Notes: a model not told the origin generated them from the sequence alone. Positions 1 through 12,239 are shown, counted from the first letter of the stretch. The stretch: 64,000 bases of DNA from Pontederia crassipes (GCA_030549335.1 CM060194.1:33562171-33626170), one strand, 5' to 3'. Translations and numbers: made by a program.

Positions 1-335
1 TCTTGTCACTATTATTATTATTATTATTATTATTATTGAACAAATATATGATCGTCAATACATTTTTAAAATTCTATATTTGATCAGATAACTCATTCAT
101 GTTCAAAACATCAAGTATCAAATCAATTATCCATATAATATTCAACTCAAATATTCATATGCAACATCCAACATTTTATTCAAATGTTTACAAAATTCCA
201 AATAACTCTTCTAAAAAACATGTTCAAGAATATATAGCAAGTCTTTTCTTCCAATAATCTTCCTTTCTAATCCAGTGAACATTCATAAAAAATCTGTAAA
301 ATCAAAATGAGAATTAGTTTTAATAATAACTAAAA
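1..335. other. AT-rich intergenic DNA with an ATT microsatellite
   Basis: A trinucleotide ATT run lies at about 9-38. The rest is AT-rich, and I see no gene, repeat end or coding signature in it. Confidence 0.6.
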
Positions 336-857
336 GAATTATTTTCTCTGACCTCCTCTAAACTATCGCGAATTACCACATTTAACCCCAAACAATGAAC
401 TTCATTTTTTGAGTACCTAAACTTTCACGATTTTTTCAGTTTGATCCTTCCGTCCAATTCCATCGACTTCTCCGTTATTTTTTTTTGCATTTGTAAAAAG
501 TCTATTATGCCCCTGCGTTAGTCCACTTTTACATAAAAAATATAATAATAAATATAAAAATATTTTTTAAAAAAAGAAAAACATGATGGAGGAGGATCAC
601 TCGCCGGAGGTCGCAGGGAGGGGGGTGACCCCCCTTCATCGTGTTTTTCTTTTTTTAAAAAATTATATTTATTATTATATTTTTATGTAAAATTGGATTA
701 ACGAAAGGGTATAATAGACTTTTCACAAATGCAAAAAATAAAAAATAACGGAGAAGTCGACGGAATTGGACGGAAGGACCAAACTAGAAAAATTACGATA
801 GTTTAAGTACCCAAAAAATGAAATTCGCAATTTAGGGGAGGTCATAGGAAATAATCC
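336..857. mobile_element. Mutator-like foldback MITE (family A, full copy)
   Basis: Two long inverted arms face each other around a short GC-rich centre near 595-640. The left end reads GAATTATTTTCTCTGACC and the complement of the right end reads GGATTATTTCCTATGACC. The element is flanked by a perfect 9-bp direct repeat TAACTAAAA (327-335 and 858-866), the target-site size of Mutator-like elements. It has no coding capacity. The same family recurs as a half copy at about 31000-31323 and as a full copy at 58801-59314. Class assignment is from target-site length and structure only. Confidence 0.8.
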
Positions 858-1039
858 TAACTAAAAATAACTTTACTTAGAAGAAACTAAGATTGTGTAC
901 TCACCAATCAAAAATTCTAACCCGCCAAACAATCATTCTTGCTTCAAAAGAGGGCTATATTTAGATTAAAAAATTATTAGAATAAAAAATGTTAATAGCA
1001 CATAAAATAAAATCAGATTTTTTATTCTTACTTACCTTA

Positions 1040-1287
1040 TGCTTCAGGTGATCGTTCGCAAGATTGTGATGTTGTTAAATTTTGAGTATTAGATTATTGA
1101 CTATGCATGAACTCCATCAATTGTTACAATTGACCTTTCATAGAAGCTACATTTTCTTTTAGTAGTTTGTTTTGTTCATTAGTTGTACGTAACTTATCCA
1201 ATAATTCATGCTTAAAAAACTATTTCCGTTCATTTCTTTTTTCCCATCACCAAAGACAATCACGTGACTACATTTTTTAGAACCAAA
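1040..1287 (-). pseudogene. 3' piece of a CACTA-associated accessory gene (coiled-coil tail)
   Basis: On the minus strand this piece encodes a leucine/glutamine-rich segment beginning HELLDKLRTTNEQNKLL, followed by a stop and then more of the same character (QLMEFMHSQ). It resembles the C-terminal coiled coil of the plant protein family carried by CACTA elements (Transposase_24-like). An upstream part, GSKKCSHVIVFGDGKK, is in another frame, so the copy is broken. The 5' exons of what is probably the same gene lie at about 3110-3375. The nested CACTA at 1288 separates the two parts. Confidence 0.6.
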
Positions 1288-2995
1288 CACTACAAGAAAA
1301 TTGAAATTTTCTGATGGATAAAAATTCGTCGCAATTTGCGACTGATAGTGATCCGACGAAATTTTCGATAGTCACAACCATCGAAAATAAAAATAATAAA
1401 TTATGTAATTTTTTATATTATTATTTTATTTTTTGACGATTAGAAGCATCGAAAGTTTTGATGGATACGCAACCGTCGCAATTTCCGATGGTCCGGACCA
1501 TCGGTAAATGAAAAATAATCAATTATGTAATTTGTTATATTATTATTTTATTTTTCAACAATTAGGAACATCGAAAGTTTCGACGGATATCCAACCGTCA
1601 CAATTTCCGATGGTCAGGACCGTCGGTAAATGAAAAATAATAAATTATATAATTTGTTATATTATTATTTTATTTTTTGACGATTAGGAACGTCGAAAGT
1701 TTAGATGGATATCCAACGTCGCAATTTCTAACGGTCCGGACCGTCGGTAAGTGAAAAATATTAAATTATGTAATTTATTATATTATTATTTTATTTTTCA
1801 ACGATTAGGAACGTCGAAAGTTTCGTCGGATATCCAACCGTCGCAATTTCCGATGGTCAGGACCGTCGATAAATGAAAAATAATTAATTATGTAATTTAT
1901 TATATTATTATTTTATTTTTTGCCGATTAGGAACGTTGAAAGTTTCGACGGATATCCAACCAAAAAATAATAAATTATGTAATTTGTTATATTATTATTT
2001 TATTTTTTTGATGATTCGGAACGTCGAAAGTTTCGACGGATATCCAACCGTCGCAACTTCCGACGGTCCGGACGGTCAGTAAATGAAAAATAATATAATA
2101 TAAGAAATATTTTATTAATATAATTAGCGACAGTTCAAACCGTCGCAATTTCTGCCGATTTTGACGGTTCTAACCATCGGTAAATAAAAAAATAATATAA
2201 TATAAAAAATCTTTTATTAATCTAATTAGTGACAGTTCAGATCGTCAAAATTAATCTAAATGCTTAGTTTTCGACGGTCATAGCCGTCGGTAATTAAATC
2301 ATTCTCTCGCTGCATTTTTTTCATTTTTTTGCTTTCCCGCTACTTTTATTATTAATTATTTTTACTTTCCCACAATATATATATCGACTTCCTTTCACTT
2401 TTATATCTTTACCTCTCTCCTCGCTCTCTCCCTCTCCTATTTCGCCGGCGACCATATCCCTCCCGGACGACGACATCTCCCATCGGCGACCCTCTCTCTC
2501 TCTCGGACGACCCTCTCCCGTCGGCTACCCTCCCCCTCTCTCTCTCTCCCCCTCCCTCTCCCACGACCAGATCCGGCCGATCTGGCCCCCACGGCCGGAT
2601 CCAGCCGTGGGCTGCCAGATCCAGACACGGGCAGCCAGATCTGGCCGTGGGGGCTGGAGCCAGCCGCTAGCGGCCGGGTCTGGCAGCCTGGTGATCGAAT
2701 CTGGTCGCTGGCCGCCGGATCGGTTGGCTAATTTTTTATATTACGTCGTCGAATCTTTCGGCGGTCGTGACCGTCGAAATTTTCGACGGTTCGCGACCGC
2801 CGAAAGTTTCGATGGTTGCGATTGTCGACGTCCGTCGGAACTTCCGACGTTTTCTCCCAACCATTGAAAATTGATTTGCGATGACCATTTTTCGAACGAA
2901 TCAATTCCGTCGAAAAAACCATCGGAAATCATCATTTCTGATGGTTTTCGGGAAATTACAGACGGTCAAAGTAGGTTCAGCTTGTACTACTATTA
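1288..2995 (+). mobile_element. Non-autonomous CACTA transposon, left end intact, right end unclear
   Basis: The left terminus is CACTACAAGAAAA at 1288, preceded by AAA. From about 1315 to 2300 and again from 2745 to 2965 the sequence is packed with short motifs in both orientations (CGACGGTT, AACCGTCG and variants such as CCGTCGGTAA). These are the subterminal transposase-binding repeats typical of CACTA elements. The same block of roughly 120 bp recurs about six times between 1420 and 2100. A GC-rich, CT-rich segment lies at 2400-2700. I could not find a convincing CTTGTAGTG end, so the right boundary is approximate. A short direct repeat containing GTAGGTTCAGCTTGTAC occurs twice near 2970-3020. 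Confidence 0.7.
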
Positions 2996-3109
2996 CGGGA
3001 AGTGTAGGTTCAGCTTGTACAATCTCTTGTATTTCAAACTACAAAAAAAAACTCATATTAATAAATATTTCATGAAGATCAAATGAAAAACTATTATTAA
3101 ACGTACATA

Positions 3110-3375
3110 TCTTTCAGTGGGATTTGGTTCAACAAGCTTGTTATTTTTTTTGTATGTCTCAAAAAAAATAGTTGCAACATTCGGTGGGTTACCATCTTTA
3201 CCTCCTTTTACATAAAAGGTAATGAAATATCAAATAAAAAATGAAAGAAAAGAATATTAATATTTAATACCAAAATATACCCGTTGATAGATAAACTCTC
3301 TAAAAGGCTTGCTGCCAACGCAGTGTGGCATAGTTAATTTTACTCTATTTTTTATATTCATTTCACTTGCATCCT
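3110..3375 (-). pseudogene. CACTA accessory gene exons (Transposase_24-like)
   Basis: Two minus-strand exons separated by a short GT-AG-type intron can be read. The first, near 3285-3375, contains KNRVKLTMPHCVGSKPFREF. The second, near 3115-3222, contains KDGNPPNVATIFFETYKKNN. Both match the conserved middle of the plant proteins carried by CACTA elements, where an 'MPH..GSK.F' block is followed by a 'DG.PP....IF.ET.KK' block. The coiled-coil tail lies at 1040-1250, beyond the inserted CACTA. This is an element gene, not a host gene, and as a whole it is broken. Confidence 0.65.
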
Positions 3376-4240
3376 ATATTAACATATAACATACACAATA
3401 ATGTTATATATATAATATAAATATCATAGTAAAAATCATAATCATAATAATTTTATCAAATAATCATACCTTAAAACTTTTACAATATTTTTGTTTTCGT
3501 TTAAGATTGATACATAAAGACATATATGTAGTTAGACATCTAATGTGCTTACGGAGACTAAAATAAAGGAGCATACCTCAACAAAAAGGACTCTAAGACC
3601 AAAATAAATGGGCTCCATGTATAACTTTTGCTGCAATCACTTATGGAGAAGTGCAATATATCTGGACAAGTGAAATTTTTTTTTTCAAATTATGGGTTGA
3701 ACTCTCATAAAAAAACATAAGTATAAAGAGCGAACAATCGATCACCTTCCGCGCATAGCCACATCTCTCATGACGATCACTGGGGCCCGCCTCTATGCGT
3801 GAGGACCGTGGCCTCCTCCCGCTGCACAGGAGGCGGCCCCGGCGACCGCCTCCAGTGCAGAGGCGACCCCGACGACGACCGCCTCTCACGCAGAGGAGGC
3901 CGTCTCGCGCAGAGGCAGCCCTCGGCAGCCGCCTCTCGCGCAGAGCAGATCCCGGGGCCACCTCTAGCACAGAAGTTGCCATCGGGGCCACCTCACGCAC
4001 GGCAGTCGCGTTTCTGTGCATGAAGAGGCCAATCGTGTAGAGGCGGCCATCAAGTGGCTGCCTCACACGCAGTCCGACGGCCGCCTCTCGCTGCGAAAGT
4101 CTGTTGGAGGGAAGAAGAAACAAGAGGGAGATGACAGGTCACGTACCTGCTTTAGCACCCGTCCGCTGTGGAGGAATGAGGAAGCCGTCGTCCGGTGGAG
4201 GGAAAAAGATGATCCGCGTGAAAAGAAAAAAAAGTAAAAA
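3376..4240. other. AT-rich then GC-rich degenerate repeat region upstream of the CACTA gene
   Basis: 3376-3760 is AT-rich with no clear exon. 3780-4230 is strongly GC-rich and built from imperfect copies of a CGCCTCTCGCGCAGAGGC-like motif. Open frames on both strands here are a by-product of the repeats. It lies 5' of the minus-strand accessory gene. The 61-kb CACTA has a comparable GC-rich block 5' of its own accessory gene, so this may be the leader of the older element. Confidence 0.5.
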
Positions 4241-4747
4241 AATTTAGGTTAGTTTAATTAGTTTTAACCTAATGGCCTAATGACTATTAACAAAATTATG
4301 ATGATAAAAGTAATTTTTTTAGCTTTCATCTTAAAATAATAAATATTTTTTTATTTTTGTTTTCATCATTATTTTAGAAAATAAAAAATAAAGTAATATA
4401 TATATATATATATTAAATCCTACTCAGTTTAAAAAAAGAGAAAAAGTTAAACATATGTAAAAATAAAATATGTATAATCAAATATTATTAATTATTATAA
4501 ATAAAGAGACATCAAAATTCTTTATTATATTAATAAAATTAAAAATTAAAAATTAAGAGAGAAGAGGTCGGAGGAGAAAAGGCGGAGGGGAGGAAGGTCA
4601 TGAGCATGAGAGAGAGAGGAAAGAGAGAGGTCAGAGAGAGGAAGGTCATCACTCGCAAGAGAGAGAGGTTTGATCTACCTTGATCTAAAATGGACGGCCC
4701 AGATTATGACGCTGCACCAAGTTTCATCCAAGGAGATTACACCTCCA

Positions 4748-4818
<71 letters not shown>

Positions 4819-5243
4819 TATTGGGGTGTAACAGCATCTCCCTCCTGCGCAGTCTCTTTCTTCTCTCTCGTGTTGTCTTCAATCGCCTCCTCCTCTTCTC
4901 AAATTGCTGCCGTCCACAACCAAGCTGATCGCCGATTGGCAGCCCCTAACCCTGCTTACGAGCGCTGGCACCCTGCTTGCTGCCACTTCCGTTCCTACTG
5001 GCTGCGACTTGACGAACCATATCGCCGCCCCCAACGATCGTCGCCCTTGACCTCTACATTCACTGCCCCCGATCACCACCCTTGTTCACGTGCCCCCGTT
5101 AGCCACCACTGTTCATGTGCCCCTGTTCGCCGTTGCCATTCGCATGCCCCTCGTTCGCGGCCCCCATTCGTCGCCCCCCATCACCGCCTCATTCGTGCGT
5201 GGCACCGAGTTTTACTTAGAGGTGTTAGTAAACATCATTAATC

Positions 5244-5292
<49 letters not shown>

Positions 5293-5500
5293 GGCGTATG
5301 GTGAACTTTGCTTTAAATGTGATCAAATTCAAACATTATTTTACTCGAAAGGGTGAATATTTGGATTACTAAATGTCGCATGTTATGTTTACCCAAGCTC
5401 CCAAAAAATATGTTTCTTTTTTTTTCTTTCTTTTTAGTGGCATATGCAAGTTTGCCTGTAAAGTATTCATTATATTTTGGCTCTGTTGAGGAGCCATTGG
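4241..5500. repeat. AT-rich DNA with AT and GA microsatellites
   Basis: Simple repeats are the only clear features: TA runs at about 4396-4414, 4751-4781 and 5255-5289, a GA run at about 4782-4815, and GA-rich DNA at 4555-4665. The segment 4860-5220 is CT-rich with short internal repeats and has an open frame, but it resembles no protein family I recognise. Confidence 0.6.
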
Positions 5501-5621
5501 GAGGTAGGTGTCATGAAAAAGCCTCCTGATGCCTCTCCTCTCCCACCTCCACCTCCCCCACCTCCACCTCCCCCAAGCTTTTTGGCAAACCTAATATCCC
5601 CCCACCCCCCAAGCACTGTTA

Positions 5622-6270
5622 TCAAAACTAACTCAATCAGTTCTGCAAACTAATTAGAAATTCGATTCTGTTTGATATCAAAATTAATTTTGGCATTGAA
5701 TCGATTCAACCTTATTCAATTCATACTTTGAAAATAAAATTCAACAAATGATAAAAAATAGGAAAGTTAAAAAAGAAAAAAGGAAAGTAATATAAAAAAG
5801 GTAAAAAGAAGAGGGAATATGATATGTGTAAAACTAAATAGGAATTAAAATAAAAAAGGTAAGTATTTAAAATTGAATAACAATAAAATGGAAAATTATC
5901 AAAGGGCATAAATAAAGGAAATAAAAAGAAGTGTTAAAGAAAAAAAGAATAATTTAAGATAAAATTTATTAATATAGCATCTATCATCAATAAATAATAG
6001 ATATTAAATTTATAATAACCTATTTATATTTATATGTTAATCATTATTAGATTTTTTAATAAATAAAAATTAAGTTATATTAATTCTTAATATTATTAAT
6101 AGGTTATTAGTACAATATTCATATACTATATCATATAACTTATATTATATCTTTATAATTATTATAAAAATATTATTTTAATAAAATCTAGTCCAATTGG
6201 TTGGACCAGCCCAACCGCAATTCGGTAAGAAGCTCGATCTGATCGTCAGTTCGGTTCTGAAAATATTACC
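5622..6270. mobile_element. Degenerate foldback element (ACCGG family, old copy)
   Basis: This AT-rich block is bounded by weakly matching inverted ends. The complement of its right end (GGTAATATTTTCAGAACCGA) resembles the left end of the better-preserved copy at 20892 (CAATATTTTCATAATCGG). It splits the CT-rich LINE leader, with AAGCTTT motifs on both sides, so it appears to have inserted into the LINE. No clean target duplication was found. Confidence 0.4.
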
Positions 6271-6589
6271 TCCAAGCTTTCAGGCGAACCATCTCCCCCC
6301 TCTCTCTCCTCTCCCCCTGCCTCTCTCCGCCCTCCCCCAAGCTTTCAAGCGAACCAACTCCTCCCTCCTCTCCACACCACAGACTCCATTGCCCTAGCCT
6401 TTTCCACATCGACTTCACCACCACTCCCCACCCCGCGCCACCCTTTCCTCTTCATCCTCATACCCAAAAGCGTCTTGAGCTTCGGTAGTCAAGGGACATG
6501 GCCAGATTCAGAACCTCCCTCCCCTCATTACCCGCAATCAGACTAGGAGCATTACAATCACATAGGAGGTTGCTATCTTTGTTTGTAGA

Positions 6590-7130
6590 TGAAATTGCAC
6601 AGAGACGAATTCTTATCATGCTGCTTGATGGGACGTATCACCAGTCATGTGGTTTCACAGAGTGATTTGTGTCACGATCTTGCTTCCCTTTGGAATATGA
6701 AGGGGCACCATTCACTCAAACTGGGTAACATGTATTATATGTTTATATTTATTAAGGATGGCGATCTCTTGTAGGTCTTGACATGACAGCCCTAGAATCT
6801 AAATGACAAGGTACTGCACATCAACCAGGCGAAGAGTTTCTTCCCATCATTGGAGGAGCGCACCGCCTCTATCCCGATTTGGACGCATCTGCCAAGGCTA
6901 GTGTGGGAACTATGCACTACAACAATATTGTGTCATCTCATGTCCTCTTTCTGGCTCCGTCTTGCAAGTGGACGAAGAATCTTTTGCCGATCATCACTGT
7001 GTCTCTCCTTGCATATGTGTCGATCTAGATCTAGTGAAAGTAGTAAAGGAATTTGGATTTGTTTACATAACAACACTTGCTACTTTCAACATATTACCTA
7101 TGAGAATTTGGCTGCCTTTTGTTTCTAATG
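6590..7130 (+). pseudogene. LINE ORF1 (DUF4283-like nucleic-acid-binding protein), broken
   Basis: Fragments in shifting frames match the order seen in plant L1 ORF1: LWNMKGHHSLKLGNMYYMFI, then TASIPIWTHLPRLVWELC, then ITYENLAAFCF. These correspond to the DUF4283 core and the lead-in to the zinc knuckle. Stops occur after the first piece and directly after AFCF. It belongs to the LINE, which continues downstream with endonuclease and reverse transcriptase. Confidence 0.65.
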
Positions 7131-8150
7131 AGATATTATCGACCACCATTTCGAAGCTTGTCCGTAGGGCGTTGTGCACTCTATTGGATGGCGCTAGTAG
7201 TAGCTCGAAAACCTCTCGGCCTGGGCCGGCATCCTTCTCAACAGACATTGGATGCTGCACCCCATGACCGGCTGAGGGTAGCCCTTGAGCTCTACTCAGC
7301 GCAACCGGCCTGGTTCGCCACAGGAGTTCTGCTATCCAAGTTCAAGGAGGTGAACCACCCCATATGGAGAATTGCTTCTCGGTAACCACCTTCAATCAAT
7401 TTGGACCCTCCGATCTTAATCATGTGGCAGAGACCCATGTATCCTCTCAACGGTTGGATCAAGCGTTGGGATCCAACAGTCAACAACTATTTCCACGCAC
7501 ACATAAACCTAATGTAGTTGTTCCCCACTCACACTGCTCCTCCACCTCCACATAACTCACAACTCTCCTCACGTGACTCTGACACTCCTCACAAACACGT
7601 TAGTATCTCTATGCCATCGGACGATGAGCCTTCTAGAGCCATCTCCTCTCCTGCCATCTCTAGAAATAATTCCTCCGAATAGATCTCTTGTTTTTTTATT
7701 ATCGTCACATTCTGGGACCCCAACGCCTTCTCTGGAATCTGGCCCTACGATTCTGACTAAGGTCAACACCTATACTTTTCACCAGCCTGTGCAGGCCGAG
7801 ACTTTGGAGAATGGCGTGATGGTGGAGCACCTCAATCGGATACTGTCGGCTCAAACCCTGATTGCTCTGATGGAGTTGGAGGTGGAAGATGATGTGAAGG
7901 AGTAATTGGTTTTGGAGGCTCCGGTTCCCCCCTCCCTCTCCCAACCCACCCACACACGCAAGTCCAAGAGAAACCTAAAGAAACCAATGGGTCCCCTTGC
8001 GCTCTCGAAAATCAAAAGGAAAATAAAAGGCTGAGGCAAGCAAGAAAATATTATTAATGAATGCAGAACTAAAACCTCCTTTGTCTCTATTATTTAGGTG
8101 TCAAGTCTTTAGCATCAGATGCGGTGCTTGGATGCTTGGACCTCAACGTA

Positions 8151-8440
8151 TGAAGATCATAGTTTGGAACTGTCGCGCCGTGCTAAGGAGCAAAGTTTGC
8201 GACTGGCTCGCTTATATTAACTTCAAGAATAAACCAGGTATATTCGATTTTATTAAAACTCATACAAATGATTCTCAATCTGCTACTGTCGTCAGAAGAG
8301 GCGGCCTAATTCTTGCTTGGTCGCAAGATCTTGCTCAGGTCACCCCTTTTACTATCTCCTCTAGATATATTCATGCTATTGTACTATTGATAATGCTTGT
8401 TTTCTGCTTACTGACTTATATGCTAGCACAAAACATTTAG
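8151..8440 (+). pseudogene. LINE ORF2 endonuclease start, broken
   Basis: The frame from the ATG at 8151 begins MKIIVWNCRA, the L1 endonuclease opening that normally reads NCRG, here changed to NCRA. Downstream VVRRGGLILAW matches the 'GGL...W' block of the endonuclease. The frame ends at 8440 and the rest of the domain is scrambled. Confidence 0.7.
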
Positions 8441-9099
8441 AATGTAAACACATATGGCATGAGATTTCCTCCCTTTCCTTAAACAATGTCCCTTGGGTTC
8501 TTACGGAGGACTTTAAAGTTCCATTTATCTTGAGGATAAGAGGGGTGAATCCCCTTTCACCCTGATCTTCCATTAGAGCATTATGTGAGCTAATATCATA
8601 TCATGGCCTTGTTGACATACCTAATTTTGGCCCACACTTCACCTAGTGTAACAATCACATTGGGCTTGCTAGAATTTTATGCAAATTAGATCTATTTTTG
8701 CCCAATCATCTTTGGGCATCTCTCTTCCCTAGCATGATAATCCACACCTCGGTACACGTTGTCCATCAAACCATTCCCCATTGCTAATTGATACAAGTCC
8801 AAGGATACAAAAAACTAAACTCTTTAGATATGTACATTTTTTGTTGGGACATCATGAACCTAAGGAGATTTTCTACTCCGTCTTGGCCAATATGACCCTC
8901 AAACTTCCATACATCAATCCGTTGACGTAATTAGGAAAAGAACCCTACATTGGAACTCACGTGGACTAGGAAAATTGGAGGTTAATGTTTAGAAGGTAAA
9001 AGATAATATTATGGAACTTGAGGCTTTAGGATGAGGCTAGGGGTACTGTTTAGTAATTGGCCATTCTTAGGAGATTTTATCAGAAACACTTTCCCTTAC

Positions 9100-10533
9100 T
9101 TAGGCAAATCCACCTTGAGTGGTGGAGTAAATCTAGAACCAAATGGTTATTGGATGGAGATAAACATACCATGTTCTTCCATTTAACTATTATAATCCGA
9201 CAGAGGAAAAATCAGATAAATACAATTTAAAATGGAAATAAGGACACAATCACGACTGACAAGGACATCCTTAGTAATTTTGTAAACTTCTATAAGAAAC
9301 TCTAGGAATCTGAGCCATCCAACACAATGACCATTCCTTTTGGCCCTTTCTCCCTTCCATCCCTTTCTGGAATAATAAACTAATTGCCCCTGATGAGATC
9401 AAGAATGCTTTATGGTCCATGCCACCTGGCAAAACACATGGGCAGATGACTTCACTCTAGAATTTTATAAGCATAATTGAGACATCATTAGCCCTCATAT
9501 CAGTAAGACAATTCAATTCTTTTTCTTGACATGTAACATGCCGCAGGATTGGGGCAACACTACATTAATTTCCATACCTAAAAAGTCCCACCCTACACAA
9601 GTATCAGAATATAGATCCATCTCACTATGTAATGTGATTTATAGGGCAGTAGCAAAGACCTTGCCCCAACTCATTGATCCTGTTCAGATTGCCTATGTAG
9701 CAGGAAGAAATATTCAGGATAACTTTGGTTTAGCCAAGGAAATAGCCATCTCCTTAAACACTGGAACAAGAAGCGCATCTTGATCAAGATGGACATGACC
9801 AAAGTTTTTTATCATGTCTCATGGAATGCCATTATTTTTGTACTTGGGAGAATGGGTTTCCCGCCCCTTTTGTGACCTGGATCAATGCTTGTATCCACTC
9901 CCCACATTTCTCTTGCAATGTAAATGGAATTCAATCATATAAGTTCTCCAACGCAAAGGGTATTAGGTAAGGGATCCTCTATCCCCCTACCTATTCATTC
10001 TAATAACTCAGGTCCTTTTCTCGTTACTTAATCAGGTTGTGATCAATAGTTCGTTCACTCCTTTCACCCTTAACCAAGTTAAAATTAGTTGTCTCTTATT
10101 TGCTGATGATTTACTCATTTGTATGCATGGTACTACCAAACAATATTTGGGGAAAATCATGGACACCCACAGTAGATTGACTTACCAAAAGGTGGATAAT
10201 GATAAGCCTGAGATCTTCTTCCTATCCAAACTAAGTCTCATTAGGAAGAATGCAATCAAGAGGGCTCTTAATATTAAGGAGGGTACCTTCCCTTTCACAT
10301 ATTTATGCGTGCCCATATCCTATAAATTCATACCCAATAATCAACAAAGTGCACTTATTGATAAAGTCTCCAAAAGGATTGTTGGTTGGAAAGGTCGCCT
10401 ACTTAACCACTCTAGCAGGATTGTTCTTATTAAACCTGTCATGAACTCTACTCCTGCTCATGCATTGGCAAATGTTTATCTTTCCATTGTCTTATTAGAC
10501 CCTCCTAAGAAGCTCTCACGTAGTTTTCTTTAG
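9100..10533 (+). pseudogene. LINE ORF2 reverse transcriptase, broken
   Basis: Recognisable blocks include KSRTKWLLDGDKHTMFFH (near 9130), NMPQDWGNTTLISIPKK (9535), the EYRSISLCNVIYR palm block (9608-9646), QIAYVAGRNIQDN (9688), FADDLL with the catalytic Asp pair (10099-10116) and a GWKGRLLNHSSRIVLIK thumb block (10384-10434). The domain is split over several frames, with a gap between about 9785 and 10040. Inactive. Confidence 0.8.
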
Positions 10534-11699
10534 CCTAATACTAGTACATGTAGAAGCTTGCATCTACTTAGCTGAACAACCCATCTCCTCGAGGTTTGGG
10601 CATCAACAAACTCTAATTTATCCGTATCTCACTACTTGCAAAGAGATCACTAGTTTATTGATAATGAAAATAACCCTTGGGCTTTGTTAGTGAATACTAA
10701 ATATGGAACCTCTCACCCTTGGTCAACCCTTAACTGCAGGAAACCCTCATAGAATTTGAGACTGATATATTTTGCTATGTTGGATATTAAATGTGGCCTG
10801 TGTAAACTTATATCCTCTGGAACACGAACTAATATCATGTTGGACCCTTGGCTCTTTTCCACACCTTTATCTTTTATGCCTACTTTTGTAAATGTAAATG
10901 TTTCTTTACATGATAAACTGATTTTTGATTTCATTACTCATCGTTCTTGGAATTGGCCACTTTTGTATACATGTTTTGGTCCACATCTAGCAGTGATTAT
11001 TTTCTCTATTTTTTTTGTCGTCAATAGCTTATGATGATAGGTGGATTTCGGCGCATGGCACTCATGGGCGACCCACTGCAAAATTAGTTTATACCTTTCT
11101 CTTGCCCAACCAAGGATCTCTGGAAGGTCTAACTGGAGAATGTTGTGGGATAATTTTGCAGGTAAAATGAGGCCTCGACGGAGATGATGGACACCAAAAG
11201 GTTCAAAGAAGGAAGGCGCATAGAAGTATATAACCAACCCACCATAGCTTGTCTCTCCGCTGAGAGAGAAAAGTCATTTTCTTTCCCTCGAGCACACACA
11301 ACTATTGCTGGGATTCTTGAACATTTGAGTCCCCAAAACGAGGTTTTTGTCTAATATCATATGTTGTAAAATTCGATTTGTATCTCTAATTTTGATTCCC
11401 ATATTGTCCAACCTTCGTGTTGTGTGGTCTTCACATTGAAACAAATACCCATTCGTTACTTTGAATGTCCAACTGTCTTTTGTGGCAAAATTTTTTCAAC
11501 AACAGCTTGACTATGCTTTTTATTTTGGGAATCTTGGGCGGAAGGCTTTTGAGTTAGGGAGGGTGAGTAGCTCTCTTTTGATTCAAAGTGTTGTCTTCAC
11601 TCTTTATTTGCTTTTTGTTTATGGGGAATTTAGCATATGCGAAATTATCTACATTTTAGAACCATTTTCGCAGTTTGGGCTCGAGCTTTAGTGCTTCAT

Positions 11700-12120
11700 A
11701 TTGAATATGCGAGAATCCACCTACTTGAGGCATCTACCTCCATGGACCATTATGGCGGGAGACCCCACCCCCTCTCTGGGTTCGGGGTTCATAATTCGGT
11801 CTCCTAATGACAACTTTCTTCTTGCAGGTGCTCTTAGCTTATTAGCTACTTCGGTCATTCATACGGAGGCTTGGGCACATTGATGAGGTTGTACAAAGCA
11901 AAGGATAATGGGTACACACACATTTGGCTAGAATCGGACCCAACTAACCTTGTGCAGATTGTTAATTGCCATGCTCATATACCACGACGACTAAGAAATA
12001 TCATCGAAGAGTTGCATTACTTTGTATTTTTTTGCCTTTATCAAACGTACACACTACTATAGAGAGGCAAATTCGACTGCCGATCATGTAGCCAATACTG
12101 TCGGGAGTGTCATTTTTTAT
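11700..12120 (+). pseudogene. LINE ORF2 C-terminal RNase H domain, broken
   Basis: Blocks GSGFIIRSPNDNFLLAGA (about 11775), HTEAWAH, YTHIWLESDPTNLVQI (about 11914) and YREANSTADHVANT (about 12058) follow the order of the plant RVT_3 RNase H domain that closes many L1 ORF2 proteins. The blocks fall in different frames. A short fragment of the same domain type from another LINE, minus strand, occurs at 49602-49944. Confidence 0.75.
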
Positions 12121-12239
12121 GTTTTTTGGGAGGACCAACCACCTATTGATCTCCTTAGTTTTTTTTTTTGTATACAAACGCCTCTGGTGCTTATATTAAT
12201 AGATGATGCAATCCTTCTTGTTTTTTTTTTAAATATTTT

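Larger units (their letters stand above)
5510..12235 (+). mobile_element. L1-type LINE, near full length, decayed
   Basis: Parts in order on the plus strand: a CT-rich leader with CCAAGCTTT repeats (5510-6480, interrupted by a foldback element); an ORF1 region with a DUF4283-like segment (about 6590-7130); an endonuclease start MKIIVWNCRA (8151); a KSRTKWLLDGDKHTMFFH block near 9120-9180; reverse transcriptase pieces (9526-10533) including FADDLL; and an RNase H domain (about 11700-12120) ending REANSTADHVANT. This is the usual order in plant L1 elements with RNase H. All ORFs carry several stops and frameshifts, so it is inactive. The 3' end near 12235 has no clear poly-A tail, and the 5' boundary is approximate. 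Confidence 0.85.

Noticed and set aside
1420-2100. Regular spaced repeats resembling a CRISPR array
   Set aside because: Plant nuclear context, repeats vary, spacers are themselves similar AT-rich DNA, and the block sits inside a CACTA end.
3641-4123. 160-residue minus-strand frame rich in Arg and Gly
   Set aside because: Falls on imperfect CGCCTCT repeats with equally open frames on the other strand; no domain recognised.
4870-5241. 123-residue open frame rich in Ser, His, Arg and Pro
   Set aside because: Composition follows the CT-rich, locally repeated DNA; no family resemblance, splice sites or conserved motif.
5090-5290. Frame ending in repeated Tyr-Ile
   Set aside because: Translation of an AT microsatellite, as are similar frames at 12921-13365.
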